From the NCBI GenBank assembly GCA_040218875.1, contig JAVJQP010000122.1: DNA of 64,000 nt. The stretch is one strand, 5' to 3'. This document shows, one piece after another, positions 44,097 to 52,851 of the stretch (position 1 is the stretch's first letter; each line of letters opens with the position of its first letter). This stretch comes from Coleofasciculus sp937127375. GTDB taxonomy: Bacteria; Cyanobacteriota; Cyanobacteriia; Cyanobacteriales; Coleofasciculaceae. Made by a program: the position numbers and the translations under genes. Under the pieces are notes generated by a model. The model did not search any database, was not told where the DNA came from, and saw only the letters and a program-made list of their open reading frames with translations.

Positions 44097-44921
44097 TTAC
44101 ATATAAACTTTTGCTAATCTCTTAATATCATCCGTATAGTCTCCACCATTAAGTAAAACGGCACTAGTACCGCACCTGCCTACTATCTGAGGCTCTATTA
44201 AAAATGGGCTAAAACTTTTTCCTATCAAACTATCATAGTATGTATGTTCTAAATAATATCCCCATTGATCATAAACTTTTTTGTAGGAATCCAATAAATT
44301 TTCCTTAAAAAAATTCACATTAGACTTATAAAACCGCGTGGTAATAGTATACCGAGGATTATGAAATCTCTTGGTTTTGATGGCAAACTTTACTTCAAAA
44401 ATAAACCAATACAGTAGTTTATTAAACGAACTACGATCATAATAGGCGTTTAAATTGAAGCTAGGAGCATTAAATACATTAGGTTTGTCAATATGCAACT
44501 TTCTGATTTCTTCAAAGTTTTTTATAAATCCTCTTCCTGTTATTTTGTAAAAATTAACATTGTTTTTATTTAGGTACTTGCTATTAAACATAGCAAATTC
44601 TAATATTTTTCCTTCCCCATATCCCTTCCCATATCTTTGTGAACTTTTTTCATTAAATTTTAATATTTCTAGAGTTTTTTCATGGCTTTCAGCTAGCTCA
44701 ATTATGTTGTCAAAGTTATAATCTGTATTACTGTTTTCGCAAAACACAATTGTCTTAATAGAGGTTAACTTAATCCATGCTATTAAACTACATAAATACT
44801 CAAACAATCTTTCTTTAGTATTGTTAATTGCTACATAAGGAGTTTTTTTAGCATCAATTGTTGCTGTTATGAGCAATATTTCATTGGAGTCCCATACTTC
44901 ATTATTTATATTATCAGTCAT
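44097..44921 (-). CDS. AT-rich cluster gene, possible glycan-modifying enzyme
   Basis: A 274-residue protein, clearly richer in A+T and in Lys, Asn, Ile and Tyr than its neighbours. Visible elements: ILLITATIDAKKTPYV near the start, IKTIVFCENSN, YGKGYGEGKILEFA, FYKITGRGFIKNFEEI and IVGRCGTSAVLLNGGDY. The KITGR motif and the E-N-S pattern resemble small capsule or LPS glycosyltransferase-like proteins of unknown mechanism; this is a weak inference. It overlaps the upstream gene by ATGA, so the two are co-translated. Confidence 0.8.
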   Translation of the reverse strand: MTDNINNEVWDSNEILLITATIDAKKTPYVAINNTKERLFEYLCSLIAWIKLTSIKTIVFCENSNTDYNFDNIIELAESHEKTLEILKFNEKSSQRYGKGYGEGKILEFAMFNSKYLNKNNVNFYKITGRGFIKNFEEIRKLHIDKPNVFNAPSFNLNAYYDRSSFNKLLYWFIFEVKFAIKTKRFHNPRYTITTRFYKSNVNFFKENLLDSYKKVYDQWGYYLEHTYYDSLIGKSFSPFLIEPQIVGRCGTSAVLLNGGDYTDDIKRLAKVYM

Positions 44922-46168
44922 TTTACCCTCCCTTTTTTTTTTGATACTATATTCCTAATTTTATCGATAGTTTGATTATCATAAGAATTCAAATTAATTA
45001 TTATTGATGATTGATTACTTCTTCTAAAGAACATATGCAGCCAATAAGCAAATCCTCCTGAAGTTACAACGAGTATATCTGCACAAACTATTGCATGAAT
45101 ACATTTGAATAGATTTTTTTTTGATTCACCAACTACCAGAGATACGTTGGGAAAGCTTGAAAAAATATCAAACTCTCTGTTGAGTATTTTTTTGATTTTA
45201 TACAGTTGTTTTAAATCATCTGTTTTTAGCTTAATTTTACCTCTAATTACAGCCGAAACAATAGCATAAAATGCTCTTTGGTAACCATCTGAAATCACGA
45301 TAACAGAAAAAATATCTTCTCCGTATTTACTAAATATTTTTTGAATAATATTATAGGACTTTTCAGTATTTACTAGTTCTGTATTAGATTTTTCTCTAGC
45401 GTCATTGCTATTAACTAAATTTACGGATGATCCAAATATTGAAACTATTTTTTTATTTAACTTTATTTGGGTTCTGTCACCTTTTCTAATATGGATGACG
45501 ACATTAACTCTGGAATTTACAAGTGGTATATTTACAGGAAAACGTTTCTTTGCTCTCCAATACTTTCCAGGTAAATCCAAATATTTAATTGTACTGTCAT
45601 CTAACTTGACACTGTTTATTATCTGATCGATTTTAGCTTCAAACTTATAGATGCCTTGGGTTACAAAACAATAGATTACAAATTTTGAGGATAAGTCTAA
45701 AAACTCAATACTTTTCTTTAATGCTGGGGCAGAAAAAATATCACTTTCTCCTAATATATTATCTAAATTTATTTCTATAATTTTATATTTCCTAAACTGT
45801 GTATCACTTATATTTAAGTCATGCTTATCTAAGCCAATAAATTTGATCAGCTTATCCGCAGATGATTTTCTGATGTCTACAGGAGTATTTAAAAGCTTTT
45901 TCAATTGTATAATTATAGTTTCCAAATAGCCTACACTATAACTCCTCGGACACCTAAATGGCGTATGAACGTAAGTATAGGATAAAGCTATACCCAGACT
46001 ATATAACTTGGATAGATGCCAGAGCTGGTCAGAGAGTCCTACATCTCTAGGTAAGTTTACTGTGAAAAAAGTTTCATCTACTTTTTCAGTCTCTAAGTTA
46101 CTCTCCTGATACTGAACTTGATTATTTTTGTGTAATTTGTTGCTGATATTAATTGATTTTTGTTCCAT
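44918..46168 (-). CDS. AT-rich putative fucosyltransferase-like glycosyltransferase
   Basis: A 416-residue protein of AT-rich composition. VVIHIRKGDRTQ matches the H-x-R-x-G-D nucleotide-sugar-binding motif of GT11/GT23/GT37-type fucosyltransferases. LSDQLWHLSKLYSLGIALSY near the start resembles their G-x-G-N-Q-L-(F/W) N-terminal block, and VVTSGGFAYWLHMFF the late S-x-x-S-x-(F/W)-x-x-W block. A long central insert (about 115-200) has no counterpart I know. Substrate GDP-fucose is only inferred. It is the first gene of the AT-rich pair. Confidence 0.7.
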   Translation of the reverse strand: MEQKSINISNKLHKNNQVQYQESNLETEKVDETFFTVNLPRDVGLSDQLWHLSKLYSLGIALSYTYVHTPFRCPRSYSVGYLETIIIQLKKLLNTPVDIRKSSADKLIKFIGLDKHDLNISDTQFRKYKIIEINLDNILGESDIFSAPALKKSIEFLDLSSKFVIYCFVTQGIYKFEAKIDQIINSVKLDDSTIKYLDLPGKYWRAKKRFPVNIPLVNSRVNVVIHIRKGDRTQIKLNKKIVSIFGSSVNLVNSNDAREKSNTELVNTEKSYNIIQKIFSKYGEDIFSVIVISDGYQRAFYAIVSAVIRGKIKLKTDDLKQLYKIKKILNREFDIFSSFPNVSLVVGESKKNLFKCIHAIVCADILVVTSGGFAYWLHMFFRRSNQSSIIINLNSYDNQTIDKIRNIVSKKKGRVK

Positions 46169-46300
46169 ATTATTGCCTTCTCAGCTTTAAATAAATGACC
46201 CTGTATTTTGTTGCTCATCACTATTTTAGTGTAACTTATAAGTAGGTTGGTGGAAATAGACTCAATAATATTAAGTTATATAAACAAGCCTTAAACCCTT

Positions 46301-46330
46301 ACAAATGACAAATGACAAATGACGAATGAC
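46301..46330. repeat. ACAAATG heptamer array
   Basis: Four units of ACAAATG/ACGAATG in the 214-base gap between the methyltransferase and the AT-rich pair, i.e. at the boundary of the composition change. Confidence 0.75.
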
Positions 46331-46382
46331 GATCCCCACCGTTAACTTTAATTATCCCCACCTACTTAATACTGTTCTACCG

Positions 46383-47138
46383 TTAATTTTGTACAGATTG
46401 TCCTACCTTCTGCCAAGCAGATGCAGTTTCCGTACCCATGGCTTCTGGTTTATGTAAATAATACCCCAACCACGTTAGAGGGCTGAGTGCTGTACAAAAG
46501 AATTCACGCTGAAGTGGGGATAACTTTGAAAATGCAAAATCATGACCCACTACGGTTAGGGAATTAATAAACGTGGCATGACCCAAGCATGGTAAATTGA
46601 TTAAATCTTTGAGTTCTTCTAGGGTATAGCCACGCCGAACATGGCCCCATTCAGCCATGACATCAGTATCACTAGGGCAGATAGGTTTCATAAATCCGTA
46701 ATAGGGAAACCGCCAGTTTTCGTTGGGCGTGCTGACTAAGAGAAAACCATCTGGTCGTAATATCCGCCGTACCTCTGATACAGCTTTTTCGTGCTGCGCA
46801 ATATGTTCTAAAACATCGAACATGGTAACAGCATCAAATGAATTATCATTGAAAGGTAGCGCTGTTGCGTCTCCACAAACAAAGCGAACTCGTTCCTGTT
46901 GATTACAGAGTGCTTGGGAATATTCAGAATTGAGGTCTAGATTCGTAATTTTTGCTTGGGGGTATAACAGAGCAGTGAGACCACTCTGACCCCCACCAAC
47001 TTCGAGAATTTCTCTAAAATTTACCTCTGGAGCAATGCGGTGAATAGCACGCATTTTTTCCCGGTAGAAAAAACCTTGGGTTAGGGGACGAGAAAAAGGA
47101 TTTTTGGATAAAAAATGATTGAGTTTATCTTTGTACAT
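46383..47138 (-). CDS. class I SAM-dependent methyltransferase
   Basis: A 251-residue enzyme with FREILEVGGGQSGLTALLYP (motif I, SAM binding), ITNLDLNSEYSQ (acidic residue of beta-2), RFVCGDATALPF, FDAVTMFDVLEHIAQHEKA and RRILRPDGFLLVSTPNENW (motif III region). This is the UbiE/Methyltransf_11 type. In the glycan cluster it probably methylates a sugar or the end of a glycan chain. It lies 39 bases downstream of a GT2 gene. Confidence 0.9.
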   Translation of the reverse strand: MYKDKLNHFLSKNPFSRPLTQGFFYREKMRAIHRIAPEVNFREILEVGGGQSGLTALLYPQAKITNLDLNSEYSQALCNQQERVRFVCGDATALPFNDNSFDAVTMFDVLEHIAQHEKAVSEVRRILRPDGFLLVSTPNENWRFPYYGFMKPICPSDTDVMAEWGHVRRGYTLEELKDLINLPCLGHATFINSLTVVGHDFAFSKLSPLQREFFCTALSPLTWLGYYLHKPEAMGTETASAWQKVGQSVQN

Positions 47139-47177
47139 AGCTTATCGACAAAAAGTTTTATAAAGCATTGACAATCA

Positions 47178-48440
47178 TTAAGAAATATTTGGCAACCTTT
47201 TACCAGATACTCGGTTCTGTAAATAAAACTTGATTCCGGCTAAACAGCCCCAAACTTCTTCCAAGTAGGTTCTGTGCCTAAGTCCAAATCCTCTAAGAAG
47301 ACCTTTTAATAATACCAGGGCGTAATAGACTGGCAAGATGACAAATAAGCGAAGCAAGTTACCCCAGTGTTTGTACCTGGCGAATTGGATTAACAGAGCC
47401 GCATTATGTCCTCGCATATACTGATACATCTGCTGTTTCAAGGTATCTAATTCTCGGCGATGGTAGTGAAAAACTACCGCTGTTGGTTCGTAACGACAAA
47501 GCCACCCTTCAGCAAGAATTCTGTACCAGAATTCCGAATCCTCACTACATCCAGATGCGCCCGCCCCCAAGCGTTCATCAAAGTCTCCTACCTGTTCAAA
47601 AATTTCGCGTCGAAAAGCCATGTTAGCACCCGCCCCGATAGTCCAAACTGGAACTCCTCGATGCTTTGTTTCCTGAAAGAATTCTTGATCAAACGTTTTG
47701 GCACGGTACTCTCCACTCAAGCACCCGTGGTTCATTTCAAAGATTACTTGAGATTCTGTTTCTAGCTCAGCAGGTATGACTAATCCAGTCACAGCCATTA
47801 CTTGAGGATTTTGAAAGCTTTGTTGTAGTTGAGCAATCCAGTTCGGATGAACGGTGACATCATCATCAGTAAAAGCAATAATCTTACCTGTACTGTGGCG
47901 AATGCCTGTATTGCGAGCCACACTTAAACCGGGACGAGGTTCTTGTATGTAGCGAACATCAGGCATCTGGGAGACGAGTTGGCGCGTTGTTTCTGTACTC
48001 GGTGCGTTGTCTACAACGATGATTTCCTGTGGGTGATGTGATAAACTCTGGAGCGATCGCAGACATTTAGCTAACTCTTGGGAGCGATCGCGCGTACAGA
48101 TTACCACAGAAACCAATTCATCCACAGGATTTGACCAGCATTCCCGGAGTTGCTCGCTTGGGTTTTTTACTCCCACTTGTGAGTGCCAATCTGGGGAGCT
48201 ATTCTTATCTTGGGGCAAAATCCGATCGCCGACAGCGGGCGCAATGGTTTGCAAGACGCGATTAAGTAGCTGTGTGGCAGGCATGGGTAACTCGGCGGCG
48301 GGAATCTCCTGATGATCTAGGGGAATACCATGCCACCAAAACACCAGGTAAATTCCCTGACAGTCGGGAGTAGCAGGTAGTGGAGGGATGCCTTCACTTA
48401 ACTCAAGGTGGATAATTTTCCAAGGGATAAACGTACTCAT
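47178..48440 (-). CDS. family 2 glycosyltransferase with N-terminal extension
   Basis: A 420-residue protein. The GT-A domain starts near residue 107 (VSVVICTRDRSQELAKCLRS), with EIIVVDNAPS, GKIIAFTDDDVTVHPNWI as the DxD region and SEDSEFWYRIL as the acceptor-side acidic motif. The first 100 residues (HLELSEGIPPLPA, YLVFWWHGIPLDHQEIPAAE) are shared in pattern with the GT2 at 49724-51001, marking the two as paralogs. A late hydrophobic stretch (LLRLFVILPVYYALVLLKGL) may anchor it to the membrane. Confidence 0.9.
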   Translation of the reverse strand: MSTFIPWKIIHLELSEGIPPLPATPDCQGIYLVFWWHGIPLDHQEIPAAELPMPATQLLNRVLQTIAPAVGDRILPQDKNSSPDWHSQVGVKNPSEQLRECWSNPVDELVSVVICTRDRSQELAKCLRSLQSLSHHPQEIIVVDNAPSTETTRQLVSQMPDVRYIQEPRPGLSVARNTGIRHSTGKIIAFTDDDVTVHPNWIAQLQQSFQNPQVMAVTGLVIPAELETESQVIFEMNHGCLSGEYRAKTFDQEFFQETKHRGVPVWTIGAGANMAFRREIFEQVGDFDERLGAGASGCSEDSEFWYRILAEGWLCRYEPTAVVFHYHRRELDTLKQQMYQYMRGHNAALLIQFARYKHWGNLLRLFVILPVYYALVLLKGLLRGFGLRHRTYLEEVWGCLAGIKFYLQNRVSGKRLPNIS

Positions 48441-48467
48441 ACCATCTACTACTTAATTCGCTCGTAA

Positions 48468-49541
48468 TTAATGTCCGGTAACATCCTGGCAACTGACGAC
48501 GTTTTCGCGATTCAATGTCACCATTGAACGGCATTTGCGCCCCAGCCAGCCAATTCCTGCAAAGCAAAGCACACGAATCATCCAGCGCCAAATTCTGGCA
48601 GAACGACTGCACTTAAGTGCTTCTTGAAGTTGGGATACGGTGGCGTCTACATCGCCAGTAGCCAGGAGATTCCCTGCCGTTTCTACTGCCCACCCTGCAT
48701 AGGTTTCTCTCGCTTGACTGGTCAATTTGTCAGCGACGGTAGGTGGCAGATACTCAGGTAGATAGGATTCAATAATTTCTGTTGCTTTACGCATATCTTG
48801 AACCAGCTTGTTGGTTTTCACTGAACGTTCCGTTAGCGAACCCAGTCGCTTGACTCGATAGACAGCAAGAGGCTCAACTTCAAACCAAATAGGGTACTCC
48901 GTCGCTATTCTCACCCACATTTCCCAATCCTCCCCGCAGCATGAGAAACGGCGGTCAAATCCACCCAATTTTTCGTAAACATCCCGCTTAACCACGATTG
49001 AGGGTGTGGTTATCCGTTGTCCGGCTGCAATCTGCTCTAACCAATTCGGTACAATGCCACTTTCTGGTTTTTCGAGGTGGGAAATGCTTTGCCAGTGTCC
49101 GTATTCGTCCATATAAATATGGCGACAGAACGCCGCACCAATCTCTGAATTTTCCTCAAAAGCCCTTTGGAGTTTACAATAGAAGCCATCCCGCACATAA
49201 TCGTCACTATGAAGGATGTGGATGAACTGACCACGCGATCGCTCTAAGCAGGTTTCAAAATTGCGGATATAGCCAACATTTTCGGGCTGTCTGTAAAAAT
49301 GCACTCGACCTTGACCCAGTTCCTTAACTACCGCTTCTGGATCATCCTGGGTAGAATGGTCATCAATCACCTCAATCTGCATCACCTCCGCTCCTGGGTC
49401 TTGAGCCAGCACACTTGTCAAGGTTTCCCGCAGATATTCAGCGCAATTATAAGTAGGAATCATCACTGACCACAAAGGGCGTGGTTCTCCTTGTGAAACT
49501 GGGATAATTTTCGCTCGATAGGGATGTTTGTTATTCGTCAT
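48468..49541 (-). CDS. family 2 glycosyltransferase
   Basis: A 357-residue enzyme: LWSVMIPTYNCAEYLRETL, VIDDHSTQDDPE, RGQFIHILHSDDYVRDGFY (the usual DxD is here HSDD), and CGEDWEMWVRIA as the catalytic-base region. A C-terminal helical segment (LLATGDVDATVSQLQEAL) and one hydrophobic helix (WMIRVLCFAGIGWL) follow. The start codon ATGACGAATAAC lies inside a heptamer array, which offers ATGs in more than one frame; translation could vary with repeat number. Confidence 0.9.
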   Translation of the reverse strand: MTNNKHPYRAKIIPVSQGEPRPLWSVMIPTYNCAEYLRETLTSVLAQDPGAEVMQIEVIDDHSTQDDPEAVVKELGQGRVHFYRQPENVGYIRNFETCLERSRGQFIHILHSDDYVRDGFYCKLQRAFEENSEIGAAFCRHIYMDEYGHWQSISHLEKPESGIVPNWLEQIAAGQRITTPSIVVKRDVYEKLGGFDRRFSCCGEDWEMWVRIATEYPIWFEVEPLAVYRVKRLGSLTERSVKTNKLVQDMRKATEIIESYLPEYLPPTVADKLTSQARETYAGWAVETAGNLLATGDVDATVSQLQEALKCSRSARIWRWMIRVLCFAGIGWLGRKCRSMVTLNRENVVSCQDVTGH

Positions 49542-49594
49542 TTGTTATTCGTCATTTGTCATTTGTTATTTGTTATTTGTTATTTGTCATTTGT
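49526..49594. repeat. heptamer array spanning a start codon
   Basis: About ten units of ATTTGTT / ATTCGTC / ATTTGTC, read on the minus strand as ACAAATG or AATAACA-type heptamers. The array covers the first four codons of the GT2 gene and its upstream region. Confidence 0.85.
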
Positions 49595-49698
49595 AAGGTT
49601 TGAAGGAAGATTCAAAGTATTTAACAGAATTCAGTTTATTTCTATCAACCTACTTAGGGCTTTAAGCGAGGGAGACGAAAAGCACTACTGTTTATCTC

Positions 49699-49743
49699 AT
49701 CACCCCCTCACCCTCTCACCCCCTCACCCTCTCACCCCCTCAT
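49699..49743. repeat. CACCCTCTCACCCC tandem repeat at a gene end
   Basis: Three 14-base units of CACCCCCTCACCCT/CTCACCCCCTCACC type. They encode the last residues (NEGVRG) and stop of the GT2 gene on the minus strand. Confidence 0.75.
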
Positions 49744-51001
49744 TTTGGGAGCTGCTCAGTTGGGGAACTGCTAATTTCACCTCTGAAGAACATTGTTGTT
49801 TAATCTGCTCAATCCGCCTCTGTGAACGAGGATATTCTCCCAAAAGCCCGACAATTCCCCCCCAAAGTTCCGCCAGAATCATTCCCGGTGGTAAAGGATG
49901 AAAACCTAGCAAACTTTCTGCAAGCTGGCGCAATTGGTATTGAAACCACCATCCGACCAACAGGCGAAATCTTAAACGCATGGGGATGTCTTGCTGGTAA
50001 GACTTAACCACAAACGCCATAAAACCTAACCCCCACGTCCAATACTGATGGCGGAGTTTTGCCAGTTCCCGACGGTGTTGGTGAAACACTAAGTATTGAG
50101 GTTCATATACCAACGGATATCCGGCTCGAACTACCCGGTAAAAGATATCCAAATCCCCGCCACCCGGAAGCGGTGCGCCTGTATCTAACGCCTCATCAAA
50201 GCCACCCAGTTTGAGTAAAACCTCCCGGCGAAACGTCATATTGCATCCAGCACCAAAAATTCCGGCTCCGCAGGGATAGAGGGGATTACCCGGTAAAATT
50301 TGTCCATGGCGGATTTTCTCAAAACCGCGCCGAAATCCGCCCCTTTTTTCAAACAGAATTTGTGCCTCGGTGACCAACTCATAGGGCATAACTAAGCCCG
50401 TAAACCCACCCGCATCGGGATTTTCTGCCCAAGCTTCGACCAGTCCATTGAACCATTGACGGTCTACGGTGACATCATCATCAAGGTATGCCAGAAGTTC
50501 ACCTGTCGCCTCTTGCAAAGCACGATTGCGAGCAAAATCTAGGCCCCCTTTCGGTTCCCTGGTGTAGCACACAGTCGGCAATGTGTCAATTAAATCTTTG
50601 GTGCGATCGTCAGACGGTGCATTATCCACCACTAAAATTTCAAAACGAGGCGAACCGTCTAATTTTTGTAGCTTAAGTAAAGACTCCAAACATCTTGCCA
50701 CATTGTCGGGACGGTCTTTTGTACAAATCGCCACTGTTAGGGAAGGAAACTGCTCTGAATTCGCTGGAGGAACCAATTCCTCTCGGATACTTTCCTGAAG
50801 CAGCTTCGTGCCAATTTCCCGACTCAGGAGTGGCGCTAAATCTTCGGGCGTTAGGACGCTGTTTGGCGGGAGTTCTTGCATCACCAAACCGATGGGTCTG
50901 TCTTTACGGCGCAGCACCAAGGCGATCCCGGTTTCGTCCTCCTTTGTCTGAAGGGTGGGTAGGGGTTGAGTGACTTCCAAATCAATGAGGGAGTAGGACA
51001 T
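49724..51001 (-). CDS. family 2 glycosyltransferase with N-terminal extension
   Basis: GT-A domain from about residue 108: LTVAICTKDRPDNVARCLES, FEILVVDNAPSDD, GELLAYLDDDVTVDRQWF (DxD) and GGGDLDIFYRVV. The N-terminal 100 residues (LIDLEVTQPLPTL, LVLRRKDRPIGLVMQ) parallel the paralog at 47178-48440. The frame opens 59 codons earlier, but that part overlaps the ABC transporter's end, while this ATG starts 16 bases after that gene's stop and aligns with the paralog's start; hence 425 residues. The C-terminal residues are encoded by a tandem repeat. Confidence 0.88.
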   Translation of the reverse strand: MSYSLIDLEVTQPLPTLQTKEDETGIALVLRRKDRPIGLVMQELPPNSVLTPEDLAPLLSREIGTKLLQESIREELVPPANSEQFPSLTVAICTKDRPDNVARCLESLLKLQKLDGSPRFEILVVDNAPSDDRTKDLIDTLPTVCYTREPKGGLDFARNRALQEATGELLAYLDDDVTVDRQWFNGLVEAWAENPDAGGFTGLVMPYELVTEAQILFEKRGGFRRGFEKIRHGQILPGNPLYPCGAGIFGAGCNMTFRREVLLKLGGFDEALDTGAPLPGGGDLDIFYRVVRAGYPLVYEPQYLVFHQHRRELAKLRHQYWTWGLGFMAFVVKSYQQDIPMRLRFRLLVGWWFQYQLRQLAESLLGFHPLPPGMILAELWGGIVGLLGEYPRSQRRIEQIKQQCSSEVKLAVPQLSSSQNEGVRG

Positions 51002-51017
51002 AAGTCTGGTTTGAGGG

Positions 51018-52793
51018 TCAAGCTGGAGACTGGTTATATTGCAGTCGGTGGAGTTTAGCAAAGAGTCCGTTGAGTTGGAGAAGCTGCTGGAGATTCCCTG
51101 ACTCAACCACCTGTCCCTTCTCCAGGACAATAATCTGATCCGCTTTTTCGATAGTGGACAGGCGATGGGCGATGACAATGACGGTACGGTTATGGCTAAA
51201 GGTATTCAGCGCTTCTTGAATTAAGTGTTCTGAAATCGTGTCTAGGGCGTTGGTGGCTTCATCCAGAATCAGAATGTCTGGATTGCGGATAATCGCACGA
51301 GCAAGAGCGATGCGCTGTCGCTGACCCCCGGAGAGCCGAATTCCGCGATCGCCCACTTTGGTATCGTAGCTTTGGGGGAGTTGCATGATAAACTCATGGG
51401 CATTGGCTTGTTTGGCGGCGGCAATGATCTCGGCTTCTGTTGCGTCTAAACGACCATAAGCAATGTTCTCCCTGATGGTATTACTGAAAATATAAATGTC
51501 TTGACTAACGATTGCCAGATGACGACGCCAAGAGGGTAAATCCAATGCTTTTAATGGGCGATTGTCTACATAGATTTCGCCTTCACTCACCTCATAAAAA
51601 CGGCAAATTAGGTTAACTAAGGTAGACTTCCCCGCGCCGGAAGGACCCACAAACGCGGTGGTTTTGCCACGGGGAATGGAGATGGAGATAGTTTGTAAGG
51701 CGGGTTGATCCTGGGGATTGTAGCGGAAGCTCACGGATTCTAAAGAAATAGCCTGCTGCAATCCAGAGAAAGCCAGATTGCCAGAACGGATGTAGGGCTT
51801 GTCCGAGGGTTCCAGAAAGTACATCACATCATCCACTGAACTGGCTAACATCAACAACTTGACGCGATGGCTACCGAGCAGTTGCATCTGTGGCTGGAGT
51901 CGATAGAGAATGAATAGAAAAGTTAGCAGGGTAGGTAATGCGGTTCTATCTTGCAACAGAGCAATCATCATAATGCTCAACACCAGCAATGCCGAAAGCA
52001 CATCATAGAGGGGATTTACCGACGCCGACAACGTATCGAGCTTCATAAAGATATTACGGACTTGCTCAGACGCCTGATCAAACTGTTTTTGCTCGTAAGG
52101 TTCTTGTCCAAATGCTCGAATAGTTCTCATTCCTGCTAACCCTTCATACATTCGTCTTCCCAGAGCGGCATTTACTTGGACTGCCTTTTGTCCCAGAACT
52201 TTGGACTGGCGCGTCACCACCTGGATAATTAGGGAAATCAAAAGTGTGATCCCGCCGACTAACAGGGTCAATTTCCAGGAAATCAGTAGGAGTAAGGCGA
52301 CATAAACAACGGTAGTGCAGGAACTTACAATCAGGTTAACCAATATCCCGAGTGCTTCACTGGTGCGCCATGTCTCAGTTGCCAAGGTATTGAGTAATTT
52401 CCCGGAATCCTTTGTTTCTAAGAAGCTATAGCTGACGTTTAAAAGCTGATCAAAAATACGAGAGCGCAACCGATGACTGATCCGTGAATTCAACCATGCC
52501 AATAGAACTGAATTGCTGTAGTTTAAGCCATTTTTCAGCACAATCGTGCCAAAAATAAACAGAGGAATGATGACTAGGCGCTGACTGGCAGGAACAATAC
52601 TGAGGACTTGGTTGAGCAAGCTGATTAAAGCATTGTCACTGACGGTTGGATTTGAGGCTTGAGACAAGCTTTGTAGAAATGGAATAAATAGGCTAATCCC
52701 CAATCCTTCCGAGAGGGACGACAAAATTCCTAGAGTAACAATTGCCGGAATTGCCCAGGGGTAAAATTTTAACAGTAGGAGTAGCCTTTTAAT
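51018..52793 (-). CDS. ABC exporter, fused permease-ATPase (MsbA/glycolipid type)
   Basis: A half-transporter with six membrane helices in the first about 320 residues and a complete nucleotide-binding domain: VGPSGAGKSTLVNLI (Walker A), VSQDIYIFSNTI (Q-loop), RLSGGQRQRIALARA (signature), ILILDEATNAL (Walker B) and IAHRLST (H-loop). The TTG at 52724 would cut into the first helix, because upstream codons in frame continue it (LLLLLKFYPWAIPAIVTLGI). The only start near the good ribosome-binding site AAGAGGA is an ATT at 52793, which I used; an unusual start or a CTG further in are the options. It probably exports or flips the glycan precursor made by the surrounding enzymes. Confidence 0.88.
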   Translation of the reverse strand: MKRLLLLLKFYPWAIPAIVTLGILSSLSEGLGISLFIPFLQSLSQASNPTVSDNALISLLNQVLSIVPASQRLVIIPLFIFGTIVLKNGLNYSNSVLLAWLNSRISHRLRSRIFDQLLNVSYSFLETKDSGKLLNTLATETWRTSEALGILVNLIVSSCTTVVYVALLLLISWKLTLLVGGITLLISLIIQVVTRQSKVLGQKAVQVNAALGRRMYEGLAGMRTIRAFGQEPYEQKQFDQASEQVRNIFMKLDTLSASVNPLYDVLSALLVLSIMMIALLQDRTALPTLLTFLFILYRLQPQMQLLGSHRVKLLMLASSVDDVMYFLEPSDKPYIRSGNLAFSGLQQAISLESVSFRYNPQDQPALQTISISIPRGKTTAFVGPSGAGKSTLVNLICRFYEVSEGEIYVDNRPLKALDLPSWRRHLAIVSQDIYIFSNTIRENIAYGRLDATEAEIIAAAKQANAHEFIMQLPQSYDTKVGDRGIRLSGGQRQRIALARAIIRNPDILILDEATNALDTISEHLIQEALNTFSHNRTVIVIAHRLSTIEKADQIIVLEKGQVVESGNLQQLLQLNGLFAKLHRLQYNQSPA

Positions 52794-52851
52794 ATTTTTT
52801 TCCTCTTAAATCGTTGTTTTTAGACGTCAATTTTCACCCAAAAATACTTTT

